Counted from the stretch's first letter, positions 1 through 6,809 are shown. The stretch is 6,909 bases of DNA from Actinomycetota bacterium (GCA_030837445.1 JAUPKM010000631.1:1-6909); one strand, 5' to 3'. Program-made: numbers and translations. Notes: generated from the letters alone by a model not told the origin.

Positions 1-1
1 C

Positions 2-3000
2 ACCTTTTCGGTGACGGTGGAATGTCCGGCGCCAGGTCGGTACCGAATGGCGACTCGCGACTCCACTGCGGAGGTCGAGATCGTGGCCGGCCCGGGGCCG
101 CGCCGGACAATGACCACGGCCGGGGGAACCTTCACTGCGGATGTTATCGACGATGGTGTTGATGCCGTGGTGACGATGGCCGACGGCTCCCTCGTGGTGT
201 CGAGAGATGCCGGGGTAGTGATTCGGGCACCGTTCCCGGCGTTTGTCGCGGCCATGCTGGTCACCGAGGGCGAACAGGTTGTCGCCGGTCAGTCGGTGGC
301 GGTGCTGGAGGCGATGAAGATGGAGTCGCAACTGATCGCAGAGGTAGGCGGGACTGTGGCTCGGGTCGATGTGCTGCCCAACACGCAGGTCGACGCGGGA
401 GCTGCGGTCATTCATGTTCGGCGCCATGATCAACCCTCGTCTACCGAAGTCGACGGTGACTTGGACCACCTGCCGGAGTGGCCAGTCGCGGCCCACCCGT
501 GCGACGCGGTGTTCGAGCCCCTGTCGAACTACTTGCTGGGCTATGACCTCACCGGTGACCGATTGCGGGCAGTGCTTGGGTCGGCCTCGCACTTCGATTC
601 CGACCCGCAGCTGGTTAAGTGCGAGGACGACTTCATTGACCAGTTCGTCGATGCCGTCCGGTTGTCCTCGGCACAGGCGGAGGGCGAGACCGGCGTCGGA
701 CCCGTCTCCGCGCGGGAGTACCTGCGGAACTGGTTGCAGTGGTTGGATCCGGACCGCGCGGGACTGCCGACCCGGTTTCGTCGATTGCTGGCCCGGGCGC
801 TGGCCCGGTATGGCGTCGTCGATCTGCGCAATGACCCAACCGTCGCAGAGGCGGCCTTCCTGCTCTTCCAGGGTGTTCAACGTGTGGCTGCCGTCGCACC
901 GATGATCCTGTCCATCCTGAAGCGGCGGCTCCAGGCTCCCGACGTCATCGACGAGGCCTCGCGGCAGCGGTTGGATCGGCTGATCACGGCGACGCAGGGC
1001 CGGCTGGATGAGATCGCGGAGACGGCCCGCGACCTGCGCTTTCAATCGGTGGACCTGCCGGCGTTGCAGGCAACTCGGGCAACGCGGCGCCGCAAGGTGG
1101 CGGCGCTGCTCGCGCAGTTGCGCCACCAGCCGCCTGGCCAGCAGCTATCGTCGCTGGTTGCCGAGATTGTCGCCTGCCCGGACACCATCGATGACGAACT
1201 ACTGAAGTGCCACCGGCTGGATCCGCCGGCAGCCGTTCAGCAGCTGCTACTTGAGATCCGGATGCGCCGGGTCTATCGACCACAGAATCTCGCCGACGTC
1301 GTGTTCGGCTCGGCGGGCGGTGTGCCTTTCGTCCATACGGAGTACGAGTTGGGCGATCGCAGGATTCACCTGATCGTGGCGGCGTGCCCGATCGCTGAAC
1401 TGTCCGACCTCGACGAGGCGCTGGCTGCTCACCTTTCGGCAGTGGACTCAAACCGGCTGATTGTCCTTGACGTGGCCGTCTGGGCCGACAGTTGGGTGGT
1501 GGAGGGCATCTCCTCGGCGCTGCAGAACTGGCAGCCTGCCGCCTCCTTTCATCGAGTGGACGTGACTCTGGGAGCCGGCGACCAGTTACGACATTTCACG
1601 TTTCGAGGTCCGAACCTGGCCGAGGACCTGCTGCATCGCGACCTGCACCCGATGCTGGCCAAACGCCTGGAGCTGTGGCGGATGGCGAACTTCGTGGTTG
1701 ATCGGCTGCCGGCGCCCGACGGTATCTTCCTCTTCCACGGTCGTGCCAAAGCGGATCCGCAGGACCACCGGCTGTTCGCGGTCGCAGAGGTGTGGGACCT
1801 ATCGGAGTTGGAGGCTGGCATCTACCCCGACCTGGAACGGGCGGGGCTGCAGGCCCTGGCCGCGATGCGGTCGGCGCTGGCAACCTTCCCGGCGGGCGAT
1901 CGGCCGAAAGCGAATCGACTCACGCTGTTCTTCCGTCCACGGTTGGAGATACCTCGGCACAGGTGGGCTGACATCGCGAATTTGCTGTTGCCACTGGCAC
2001 CGGGATCCGGTCTTGACATGGTGCAGGTCCGCGCCGACGTGCCTGCTGAGTCGGGCGGATCCCGCCCCACCGTCCTGCAGATCGAGGGGTTGCACGGTGG
2101 CGGCATCACGATTCGGCAAGAGGATCCGCGGCCCGATCCGATTCGTCCGCTCACGCCGTACCGACGCAAAGTGCTGACAGCAGCCCGGTTCGCGGTGCCC
2201 TATCCGTGGGAGATTCTGCGACTGTACGTGCCGACCGAGGACTCTGTTGGTGCATTCCATCCGGGCGACTTCGTCGAGCACGATCTTGATGACGATGGAC
2301 GCCTGACACCGGTCAGTCGGGAGCCCGGACTCAACGCGGCCAACGTGATCGTCGGCGTCGTGACCACGTTCAGTCCGCGAGTGCCTGAAGGGATGACCAG
2401 GGTCGCGATCTTCTCTGATCCGACCAGGGGTCTAGGTGCGCTGGCTGCGCCCGAGTGCGTCCGGGTGGACGCCGCGATCGGACTGGCTGAACGGCTCGGA
2501 GTTCCGGTCGAGTGGTTCGCGGTGTCGTCCGGCGCCCTGATCTCCACCGCAAGTGGCACAGAGAATATGGATGCGATTGCCGGGACTTTGCGTCGGATCA
2601 TTGAGTTCACCCAGGGCGGTGGCGAGATCAACGTCGTGGTGACGGGCATCAACGTCGGCGGCCAGCCCTACTGGAATGCCGAAGCGACAATGCTCATGCA
2701 TACCCGTGGAGTTCTGATCCAGACCCGCGGGTCGGCGATGGTGCTGACCGGCAAGCAGGCGTTGGACTACTCCGGTGGGGTATCGGCGGACGACAACCTC
2801 GGTATCGGGGGCTACGACCGGATCATGGGCCCCAACGGCCAGGCCCAGTACCACGCGGAGACGGTGGAGGATGCCTGCCGCATCCTCAGCCAGCACTACG
2901 AATACACCTACGTCGTTCCAGGTGAACGCTTCCCGCGAAAAATGCCGACAGAGGATCCGGTCGATCGGGACGTCTGTCAGTCCAAGCACTCGGTGGTACC

Positions 3001-3874
3001 AGGAGTCGATTTCAGCTCCGTCGGTGACATCTTCTCGGCCACTTCAAACCGGGACCGCAAGCGACCGTTCGATATGAGGTCGGTGATGCGCGCGGTGGCC
3101 GACTTCGACCGTGAACCGTTGGAGCGTTGGGGTCGGTGGCGCGGAGCCGAGAACGCGGTTGTCTGGGACGCGGTGGTCGGTGGTACCCCGGTCGGAATGC
3201 TCGGTATCGAGTCGTATCCGGTCCCTCGCCGGGGGTATATCCCGGCAGACGGTCCCATGTCCTGGACCGCGGGCACGTTGTTTCCGCAAGCATCGAGAAA
3301 AGTAGCCCGGGCGGTAAATGCGATCGGTGGTGCCCGACCTCTGGTAGTGCTCGCCAACCTGTCCGGATTCGATGGATCGCCGGAGTCGATGCGCCACTGG
3401 CAACTGGAGTACGGTGCCGAAATCGGCCGCGCTGTCACGAACTTCTCCGGACCGATCGTGTTTGTGGTGATCTCTCGGTACCACGGTGGAGCGTTCGTGG
3501 TGTTCTCGAAGGCACTTAACCCGCAGTTGCAGATCGCGGCAGTCGCTGGCTCCTACGCTTCCGTGATAGGAGGCGCCCCGGCGGCGGCCACTGTCTTCGC
3601 GCGGGAGGTGCGGACTCGGGTCAGGCAGGATCCCCGGTTGGCGGGGACGTCGGCGGCCTCGGACTCGGACTCGGCGTCGGCGTCGGCGTCGGCGTCAGCC
3701 TCAGAGGAGGAGCTCCGGAGTGAACATCTCGGGCGCGCCGCGGAGGAGTTCGACGCCATCCACACCATTGAGCGGGCCCTCGAGGTTGGATCGGTTGATC
3801 AGATCATCGAACCCGCGGACATCCGGCCATGGGTGATTGAGGCGTTGCGTCGAGGTATGGCGGAGGCCCGTTGA
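2..3874 (+). CDS. Single-chain acetyl-/acyl-CoA carboxylase, eukaryote-like (BCCP - ACC central - carboxyltransferase), 5'-partial
   Basis: A biotin-dependent carboxylase that should transfer CO2 from carboxybiotin to acetyl-CoA or another acyl-CoA, supplying malonyl-type extender units in the cytoplasm. Residues are counted from the GTG at 11, but the frame is open to the window edge and no Shine-Dalgarno precedes that GTG, so the true start is upstream. Residues 1-65 resemble the beta-rich linker before the biotinyl domain of eukaryotic ACC. Residues 65-140 are the biotinyl domain, with EAMKM and the biotin-accepting Lys103. About 165-700 is a helical ACC-central-like region containing LLGYD. 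Carboxyltransferase starts near 714: N-domain SSGA (839-842) and GINVGGQ (879-885), then C-domain RKRPFDMR (1016-1023), HGGA (1158-1161) and GGAPAAA (1187-1193). A Ser/Asp/Ala repeat (1217-1232) interrupts the C-domain near its end. The missing N-terminal biotin carboxylase would give about 1,800 residues in total. The stop overlaps the PPTase start. The family is clear; substrate chain length cannot be read from the sequence. Confidence 0.9.
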   Translation, partial: TFSVTVECPAPGRYRMATRDSTAEVEIVAGPGPRRTMTTAGGTFTADVIDDGVDAVVTMADGSLVVSRDAGVVIRAPFPAFVAAMLVTEGEQVVAGQSVAVLEAMKMESQLIAEVGGTVARVDVLPNTQVDAGAAVIHVRRHDQPSSTEVDGDLDHLPEWPVAAHPCDAVFEPLSNYLLGYDLTGDRLRAVLGSASHFDSDPQLVKCEDDFIDQFVDAVRLSSAQAEGETGVGPVSAREYLRNWLQWLDPDRAGLPTRFRRLLARALARYGVVDLRNDPTVAEAAFLLFQGVQRVAAVAPMILSILKRRLQAPDVIDEASRQRLDRLITATQGRLDEIAETARDLRFQSVDLPALQATRATRRRKVAALLAQLRHQPPGQQLSSLVAEIVACPDTIDDELLKCHRLDPPAAVQQLLLEIRMRRVYRPQNLADVVFGSAGGVPFVHTEYELGDRRIHLIVAACPIAELSDLDEALAAHLSAVDSNRLIVLDVAVWADSWVVEGISSALQNWQPAASFHRVDVTLGAGDQLRHFTFRGPNLAEDLLHRDLHPMLAKRLELWRMANFVVDRLPAPDGIFLFHGRAKADPQDHRLFAVAEVWDLSELEAGIYPDLERAGLQALAAMRSALATFPAGDRPKANRLTLFFRPRLEIPRHRWADIANLLLPLAPGSGLDMVQVRADVPAESGGSRPTVLQIEGLHGGGITIRQEDPRPDPIRPLTPYRRKVLTAARFAVPYPWEILRLYVPTEDSVGAFHPGDFVEHDLDDDGRLTPVSREPGLNAANVIVGVVTTFSPRVPEGMTRVAIFSDPTRGLGALAAPECVRVDAAIGLAERLGVPVEWFAVSSGALISTASGTENMDAIAGTLRRIIEFTQGGGEINVVVTGINVGGQPYWNAEATMLMHTRGVLIQTRGSAMVLTGKQALDYSGGVSADDNLGIGGYDRIMGPNGQAQYHAETVEDACRILSQHYEYTYVVPGERFPRKMPTEDPVDRDVCQSKHSVVPGVDFSSVGDIFSATSNRDRKRPFDMRSVMRAVADFDREPLERWGRWRGAENAVVWDAVVGGTPVGMLGIESYPVPRRGYIPADGPMSWTAGTLFPQASRKVARAVNAIGGARPLVVLANLSGFDGSPESMRHWQLEYGAEIGRAVTNFSGPIVFVVISRYHGGAFVVFSKALNPQLQIAAVAGSYASVIGGAPAAATVFAREVRTRVRQDPRLAGTSAASDSDSASASASASASEEELRSEHLGRAAEEFDAIHTIERALEVGSVDQIIEPADIRPWVIEALRRGMAEAR
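3659..3706 (+). repeat. In-frame hexanucleotide tandem repeat encoding a Ser-Asp/Ser-Ala linker
   Basis: Eight consecutive hexamers of pattern TC-N4: two TCGGAC, four TCGGCG, then TCAGCC and TCAGAG. They are in frame with the carboxylase and encode alternating Ser with Asp, Ala and finally Glu (residues 1217-1232), followed by more glutamates. The unit is two codons, so gain or loss of units keeps the frame and changes only linker length. It lies between the last core strand-helix of the carboxyltransferase C-domain (ending about QDPRL) and the terminal helices that resume near AEEFDAIHTIERAL. Related beta-subunits have a charged surface helix or loop here. It is probably an exposed flexible segment that has expanded by slippage. 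Confidence 0.85.
3862..3873 (+). promoter_or_regulatory. Ribosome binding site and TTG start of the PPTase, overlapping the carboxylase stop
   Basis: GGAGG at 3862-3866 lies inside the last codons of the carboxylase, four bases before TTG at 3871. TTG overlaps the carboxylase TGA stop (TTGA, 3871-3874). The SD spacing and the overlap support this TTG as the real start and suggest translational coupling. Confidence 0.7.
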
Positions 3875-4557
3875 CCTATCCGCGCTGGCTTTCAGTTTCG
3901 TCGACACCCAGCGGGATCGATTGGCTGGGCAGGACAGAGCTGACCGCGGCGGCCGGGATGGCGACTGCGAAACGACGCAACGACTACCTGTTGCGGCGTT
4001 GGGCGGGCAAGGCCCTGGCTGGTGCGGTGGTCGGAACCAGCAGGGTTGAGGTCTGCAACGAGCCGGGCGGAAGGCCCTTCCTCGCCCGGCGTGGCCGTCG
4101 CCAACCGTGGGCACTCTCACTCTCGGACAGTATGGGCTTGGCGGTAGCCGCGGCCGTGCCGATGCCCGCCAGGCTCGGTATCGATATCGAATGGGTCGAG
4201 CCACGCTCAGATGCGTTCATCACCGACTTCTTCACTGCTGCTGAGGCGCGCGTCGCCCGGGCGGCGCGTCAGCGGGACCTGGCCGCCAACCTGATCTGGT
4301 CCGCCAAGGAGTCAGCTTTGAAGGCGCTGGGGACTGGCCTGCGAGCCGACACGCGGTCCATTCAGGTCACCTTCGCCCGCGATTCCCTGCTGGCCGAAGC
4401 TCCGGGGGCCGACTGGGCTCGGATCCGGGTGGTCACGGCCGAGGGGAAGTCGCTTCACGGTTGGTGGCGCATGCATCTGGGGGCCGTGCTCACCGTGGTT
4501 GCCGATCCGCTGGTCGAGATGCCACGGTGGTGCGTGGGAGACGCTCAGATCGTGTGA
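3871..4557 (+). CDS. 4'-phosphopantetheinyl transferase superfamily protein (Sfp-like)
   Basis: Moves the 4'-phosphopantetheine arm from CoA to the conserved serine of acyl carrier domains, turning apo-carriers of fatty-acid, polyketide or peptide synthases into the active form. At 228 residues it has the Sfp-type two-lobe length rather than the roughly 120 residues of AcpS. Motifs in order: GGRPF (66-70); SLSDS (83-87), where Sfp has a serine-His-serine motif; GIDIE (103-107), whose Asp105 and Glu107 are the expected Mg ligands; and WSAKESALK (143-151), with Glu147 completing the metal site and Lys151 the CoA-binding end. The TTG start is chosen because a GGAGG precedes it and it overlaps the carboxylase stop, so the two are probably co-translated. 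The partner carrier protein is not in the window. The last 13 bases overlap the end of fabI on the other strand. Confidence 0.9.
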   Translation: MTYPRWLSVSSTPSGIDWLGRTELTAAAGMATAKRRNDYLLRRWAGKALAGAVVGTSRVEVCNEPGGRPFLARRGRRQPWALSLSDSMGLAVAAAVPMPARLGIDIEWVEPRSDAFITDFFTAAEARVARAARQRDLAANLIWSAKESALKALGTGLRADTRSIQVTFARDSLLAEAPGADWARIRVVTAEGKSLHGWWRMHLGAVLTVVADPLVEMPRWCVGDAQIV

Positions 4558-5327
4558 TCGGGAACGCCGACAATCGAATAGCCGCCGTCGACGTAGATCG
4601 TCTGACCGGTGATCATTCTGGACCCGTCGGAAGCCAAGAATGCCGCGCAGTCGGCGACGTCGCTTTGTGCCACGTTCTCGCGCATCGGGGACACGGCGGC
4701 GTTGTATTCCAGCAACCGCTCCAACTCGGGGATGCCGGAGGCAGCCAGGGTCCGAATGGGTCCGGCGGAGATGGCGTTGACTCGGATCCGGTCCCGCCCT
4801 AGATCCACTGCAAGTTCGCGCACCAAGGCTTCCAGCGCTGCTTTGGCTACGCCCATCACCTTGTACATTGCGGCCACCCGCACCCCACCCAGGTAAGACA
4901 GTGCTATCACCGATCCTCCCTGGGCCATGTGGGGTCGCACGAAGTTCGTCAGTTTGGCGAGTGAGTGGGCCGAGGTGAGCAACGCGGAACTGAAGTCCTC
5001 CGCGGTCGTCTCGACCACGCGACCCTCGTACGCGGTTGCGGGAGCGAACGCAATGGCATGCACGACGATGTCAATCGGACCGGTGAGGCTGCCGAAAAAC
5101 GTCTCACACTCGTCATCTTTCAAGATGTCACAGCGCTGGTAACTCACCAGATTCGGCAATTTGGGCGCCAACTGCAACATTCGGCTGTGGTAGCGGAACT
5201 GGTAGCCGAGGATAATCCGCGCCCCTTGAGCTGCCAATTCCTGCGCTATCGCCCAGGCGATCGAATCCTCGCTGGCAACGCCGAATACGAGTGCGGTCTT
5301 GCCTTCGAGCGGCTGGGCCCGGTTCAT
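4545..5327 (-). CDS. fabI: Enoyl-[acyl-carrier-protein] reductase (NADH), FabI type
   Basis: A short-chain dehydrogenase-family enoyl-ACP reductase that reduces trans-2-enoyl-ACP to acyl-ACP, the closing step of each type II fatty-acid elongation cycle. Its 260 residues match the family length. Visible motifs: N-terminal nucleotide-binding GVASEDSIAWAIA (16-28), HAIAFAP (90-96, the HSIGFAP-type motif), catalytic Tyr145 and Tyr155 with Lys162 (Y-x6-K in YKVMGVAK), and the FabI-specific AGPIRTLAASGI (188-199). This last motif and the Tyr spacing separate it from FabG-type ketoreductases. The ATG at 5325-5327 is preceded on its strand by AGGAGC (5336 down to 5331) at good spacing. It points away from the sugar kinase and converges on the PPTase, overlapping it by 13 bp. 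It needs its own promoter within 5328-5556. With the carboxylase and PPTase it makes a fatty-acid-themed neighbourhood. Confidence 0.95.
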   Translation of the reverse strand: MNRAQPLEGKTALVFGVASEDSIAWAIAQELAAQGARIILGYQFRYHSRMLQLAPKLPNLVSYQRCDILKDDECETFFGSLTGPIDIVVHAIAFAPATAYEGRVVETTAEDFSSALLTSAHSLAKLTNFVRPHMAQGGSVIALSYLGGVRVAAMYKVMGVAKAALEALVRELAVDLGRDRIRVNAISAGPIRTLAASGIPELERLLEYNAAVSPMRENVAQSDVADCAAFLASDGSRMITGQTIYVDGGYSIVGVPDHTI

Positions 5328-5519
5328 TTCGCTCCTGCGGGTAGATACTGTTCCGAGGAGTCTAGGTGTTCAGCTCGCGGAGGGTGCTATCGGCGCGGGT
5401 GCCGATGGCGAGGGCTGACGCCGCGTCACACTGGTTTCCCACGGTTCGGTCCTGAGAGCCACGTCCGCACCGGGCCTGCAGGAACACGAGTGCGGTGGCC
5501 GGCGTGCTTGTGGGTGCCG

Positions 5520-5538
5520 CGGTCGGATTGCTCGACCG
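5520..5538. repeat. Inverted repeat in the fabI / sugar-kinase divergent intergenic region
   Basis: CGGTCG (5520-5525) and CGACCG (5533-5538) form a perfect 6-bp inverted repeat around a 7-base spacer. An alternative register pairs GTCGG (5522-5526) with CCGAC (5536-5540). It ends 7 bases before the kinase Shine-Dalgarno, so it could be an operator half-site pair or a leader hairpin. A longer-range pair, CCGCAC (5465-5470) with GTGCGG (5490-5495), also lies in this 229-bp region. Weak -10-like hexamers exist on both strands (for example TAGACT on the minus strand at 5364-5359), but none has a credible -35, so no promoter is called. Confidence 0.4.
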
Positions 5539-5556
5539 ACGTCACAAGGAGGATCA

Positions 5557-6516
5557 ATGGATAGGCGCAGAGCCGTGATAGTCGTTGCGGGGGAAGCTCT
5601 GGTCGACCTGATCGTCGACACCTTGGGCGGGTTGACAGCGGTCCCTGGGGGCGGACCCTTCAATGCGGCAAGGACGCTAGGTCTCTTGGGTGCGGACTGT
5701 ACATACCTGGGAGTTCTAGCCGGCGACCACTTCGGTGAGCTGCTGCGGTCGCAATTGGCGGCCGCGTCAGTCAAGTTGGCCTGCCCGACCGCGACGGCCG
5801 CACCGACCACGCTGGCGGTCGCTCACTTGGACGGTGCTGGGAGTGCAACGTACCGCTTCTACTTGGAGGGAACATCCATTCAGATGCTGTCCGGTTCAGC
5901 GGCGCGCGGCGGCATGCCAGCGGAGTTCGATGCGCTCCACATCGGCACACTCGGCATCGTGGTCGAGCCAACGGCATCCGTGCTGGAGCAGGTGGCTGTG
6001 GATGCTGCTGCCGACCACTTGATCATGGTCGATCCGAACTGCCGTCCCGCCATCGTGACCGATTTCCCTGCGTTTCGAGACCGTGCGATCCGACTGATGA
6101 AGCTGGCTGACCTGATCAAGGTGAGCGTGGATGACGTGGCATTTCTCTTCCCGGAAGGGGGTTTCGAGGATCTCGTCGCCGACCTGGCTGAAGCCGGGAA
6201 GTTCGTCGTCCAGACAGCCGGAGCCGGTCCAATTGACGTGTTCGCGCGTGGGAGGCGGGACGTTGTGCACCCGCCGACAGGTGGAGTGGTCGACACAGTG
6301 GGTGCAGGAGACATCTTCGGAGCCACCCTCCTGTGGGCACTGACACGCGCGGGGTGGCGGAAGGGGCATGACTTGGGGTTGGGCGATCTGCTCGCAGCCG
6401 TCACGACCGCGGCCGTCGCGGGGCACCTGTCGTGCCAGTCCCCCGGTGCGAGTCCGCCTTCACTGGCCGAGCTCGATGCGCGGCTTGTCGCGGGAGTGGC
6501 TGGGTTGCAGGACTGA
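5557..6516 (+). CDS. PfkB/ribokinase-family carbohydrate kinase, probable fructokinase
   Basis: Transfers phosphate from ATP to a sugar hydroxyl in the cytoplasm. The family includes fructokinases, 2-keto-3-deoxygluconate kinases and ribokinases. Its 319 residues are full family length. Motifs in order: GEALVDLIVD (12-21) at the first beta-strand; GGGPFNAA (31-38), the first PfkB signature and sugar-binding glycine pair; VDPNCRP (158-164); KVSVDD (188-193); and DTVGAGDIFGA (246-256), the second signature, with the anion-hole glycines and catalytic base Asp252. The motif style is closest to bacterial fructokinases, but substrate choice cannot be settled from these motifs. The ATG has a strong AAGGAGG (5546-5552) four bases upstream. 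It is transcribed divergently from fabI and followed by a hairpin 23 bases after its stop, so it appears monocistronic and functionally separate from the lipid genes. Confidence 0.92.
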   Translation: MDRRRAVIVVAGEALVDLIVDTLGGLTAVPGGGPFNAARTLGLLGADCTYLGVLAGDHFGELLRSQLAAASVKLACPTATAAPTTLAVAHLDGAGSATYRFYLEGTSIQMLSGSAARGGMPAEFDALHIGTLGIVVEPTASVLEQVAVDAAADHLIMVDPNCRPAIVTDFPAFRDRAIRLMKLADLIKVSVDDVAFLFPEGGFEDLVADLAEAGKFVVQTAGAGPIDVFARGRRDVVHPPTGGVVDTVGAGDIFGATLLWALTRAGWRKGHDLGLGDLLAAVTTAAVAGHLSCQSPGASPPSLAELDARLVAGVAGLQD

Positions 6517-6538
6517 ATCGAGGACAGTGGGGGCGTGG

Positions 6539-6564
6539 CGGAGCTGGCGCACCCGCTAGCTCCG
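6539..6564 (+). terminator. Hairpin after the sugar kinase, probable terminator without a U-tract
   Basis: CGGAGCTGGCG (6539-6549) pairs with CGCTAGCTCCG (6554-6564) around a CACC loop. This gives an 11-bp stem with ten Watson-Crick pairs and one G-U. It begins 23 bases after the kinase stop. No run of T follows, as is common for terminator-like hairpins in high-G+C actinobacteria, so efficiency is uncertain. Confidence 0.6.
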
Positions 6565-6566
6565 GC

Positions 6567-6585
6567 CCTGACACCGGTGTTCAGG
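6567..6585. repeat. Near-perfect inverted repeat around ACACCGGTGT
   Basis: CCTGACACC (6567-6575) is followed directly by its complement GGTG-T-TCAGG (6576-6585), with one unpaired T at 6580. The central ten bases, 6571-6580, are a perfect palindrome. With no loop it is a poor RNA hairpin but a reasonable dyad for a dimeric DNA-binding protein. It starts three bases after the terminator-like hairpin. Confidence 0.45.
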
Positions 6586-6753
6586 CTTCAGGTGCGGGGC
6601 AAGTGCCGCTGGTTTGCTGGCGTGGATCGAGTCGCCTGACGAGGGGCGGATAGCGAGCGCGAGCGTATCGGCCGCGGACACGGGAAGGGCGGGCTTCCGG
6701 GTATCCGATGGCCTCGACAACTGCGCGGAATACCGCCCAGGGGCAAGGCAGAT

Positions 6754-6809
6754 CAGTCGTCCCGGATCCGCAGTCGTCCCGGATCCGTTGCCGTCCCGGG
6801 TCCGTTGCC
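6754..6809. repeat. 17-bp tandem repeats (three units plus a 5-base remnant)
   Basis: Units at 6754-6770 and 6771-6787 are identical (CAGTCGTCCCGGATCCG). A third at 6788-6804 (TTGCCGTCCCGGGTCCG) differs at four positions. TTGCC at 6805-6809 repeats the start of the third. The first two each contain the 8-bp palindrome CGGATCCG. The array is flanked by AGGCA (6746-6750) and TGCCT (6806-6810) in inverted orientation. No open coding frame explains the periodicity, since 17 is not a multiple of three. Confidence 0.8.

Noticed and set aside
11..13. GTG at 11 as the true start of the carboxylase
   Set aside because: The frame is open to the window edge, no Shine-Dalgarno precedes this GTG, and the protein would lack the biotin carboxylase that this domain order normally carries.
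1799..2281. Long minus-strand frames inside the carboxylase
   Set aside because: Long antisense frames are expected in high-G+C coding DNA; the sense strand shows continuous family homology here.
3553..3768. Minus-strand frame with an Ala-Asp/Glu-Ser repeat
   Set aside because: It is the antisense shadow of the hexanucleotide repeat in the carboxylase, with no start signal or recognisable domain of its own.
5038..5058. FabI Ala93 as a sign of triclosan resistance (E. coli Gly93 is a known resistance position)
   Set aside because: Ala at this position in the HSIxFA motif is common in natural FabI enzymes, including sensitive ones, so it carries no specific signal.
5359..5364. TAGACT as the fabI -10 element
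   Set aside because: No recognisable -35 lies 16-19 bases upstream (the hexamers there are GCACCC-like), so the match is no better than chance.
4965..5564. 199-codon plus-strand frame across fabI and the intergenic region
   Set aside because: It lies antisense to a clearly real fabI, has no convincing Shine-Dalgarno or domain, and runs into the start of the kinase.
6432..6653. Frames running past the kinase stop into the intergenic tail
   Set aside because: They start inside the kinase in other frames, have no family resemblance and cross the hairpin region.
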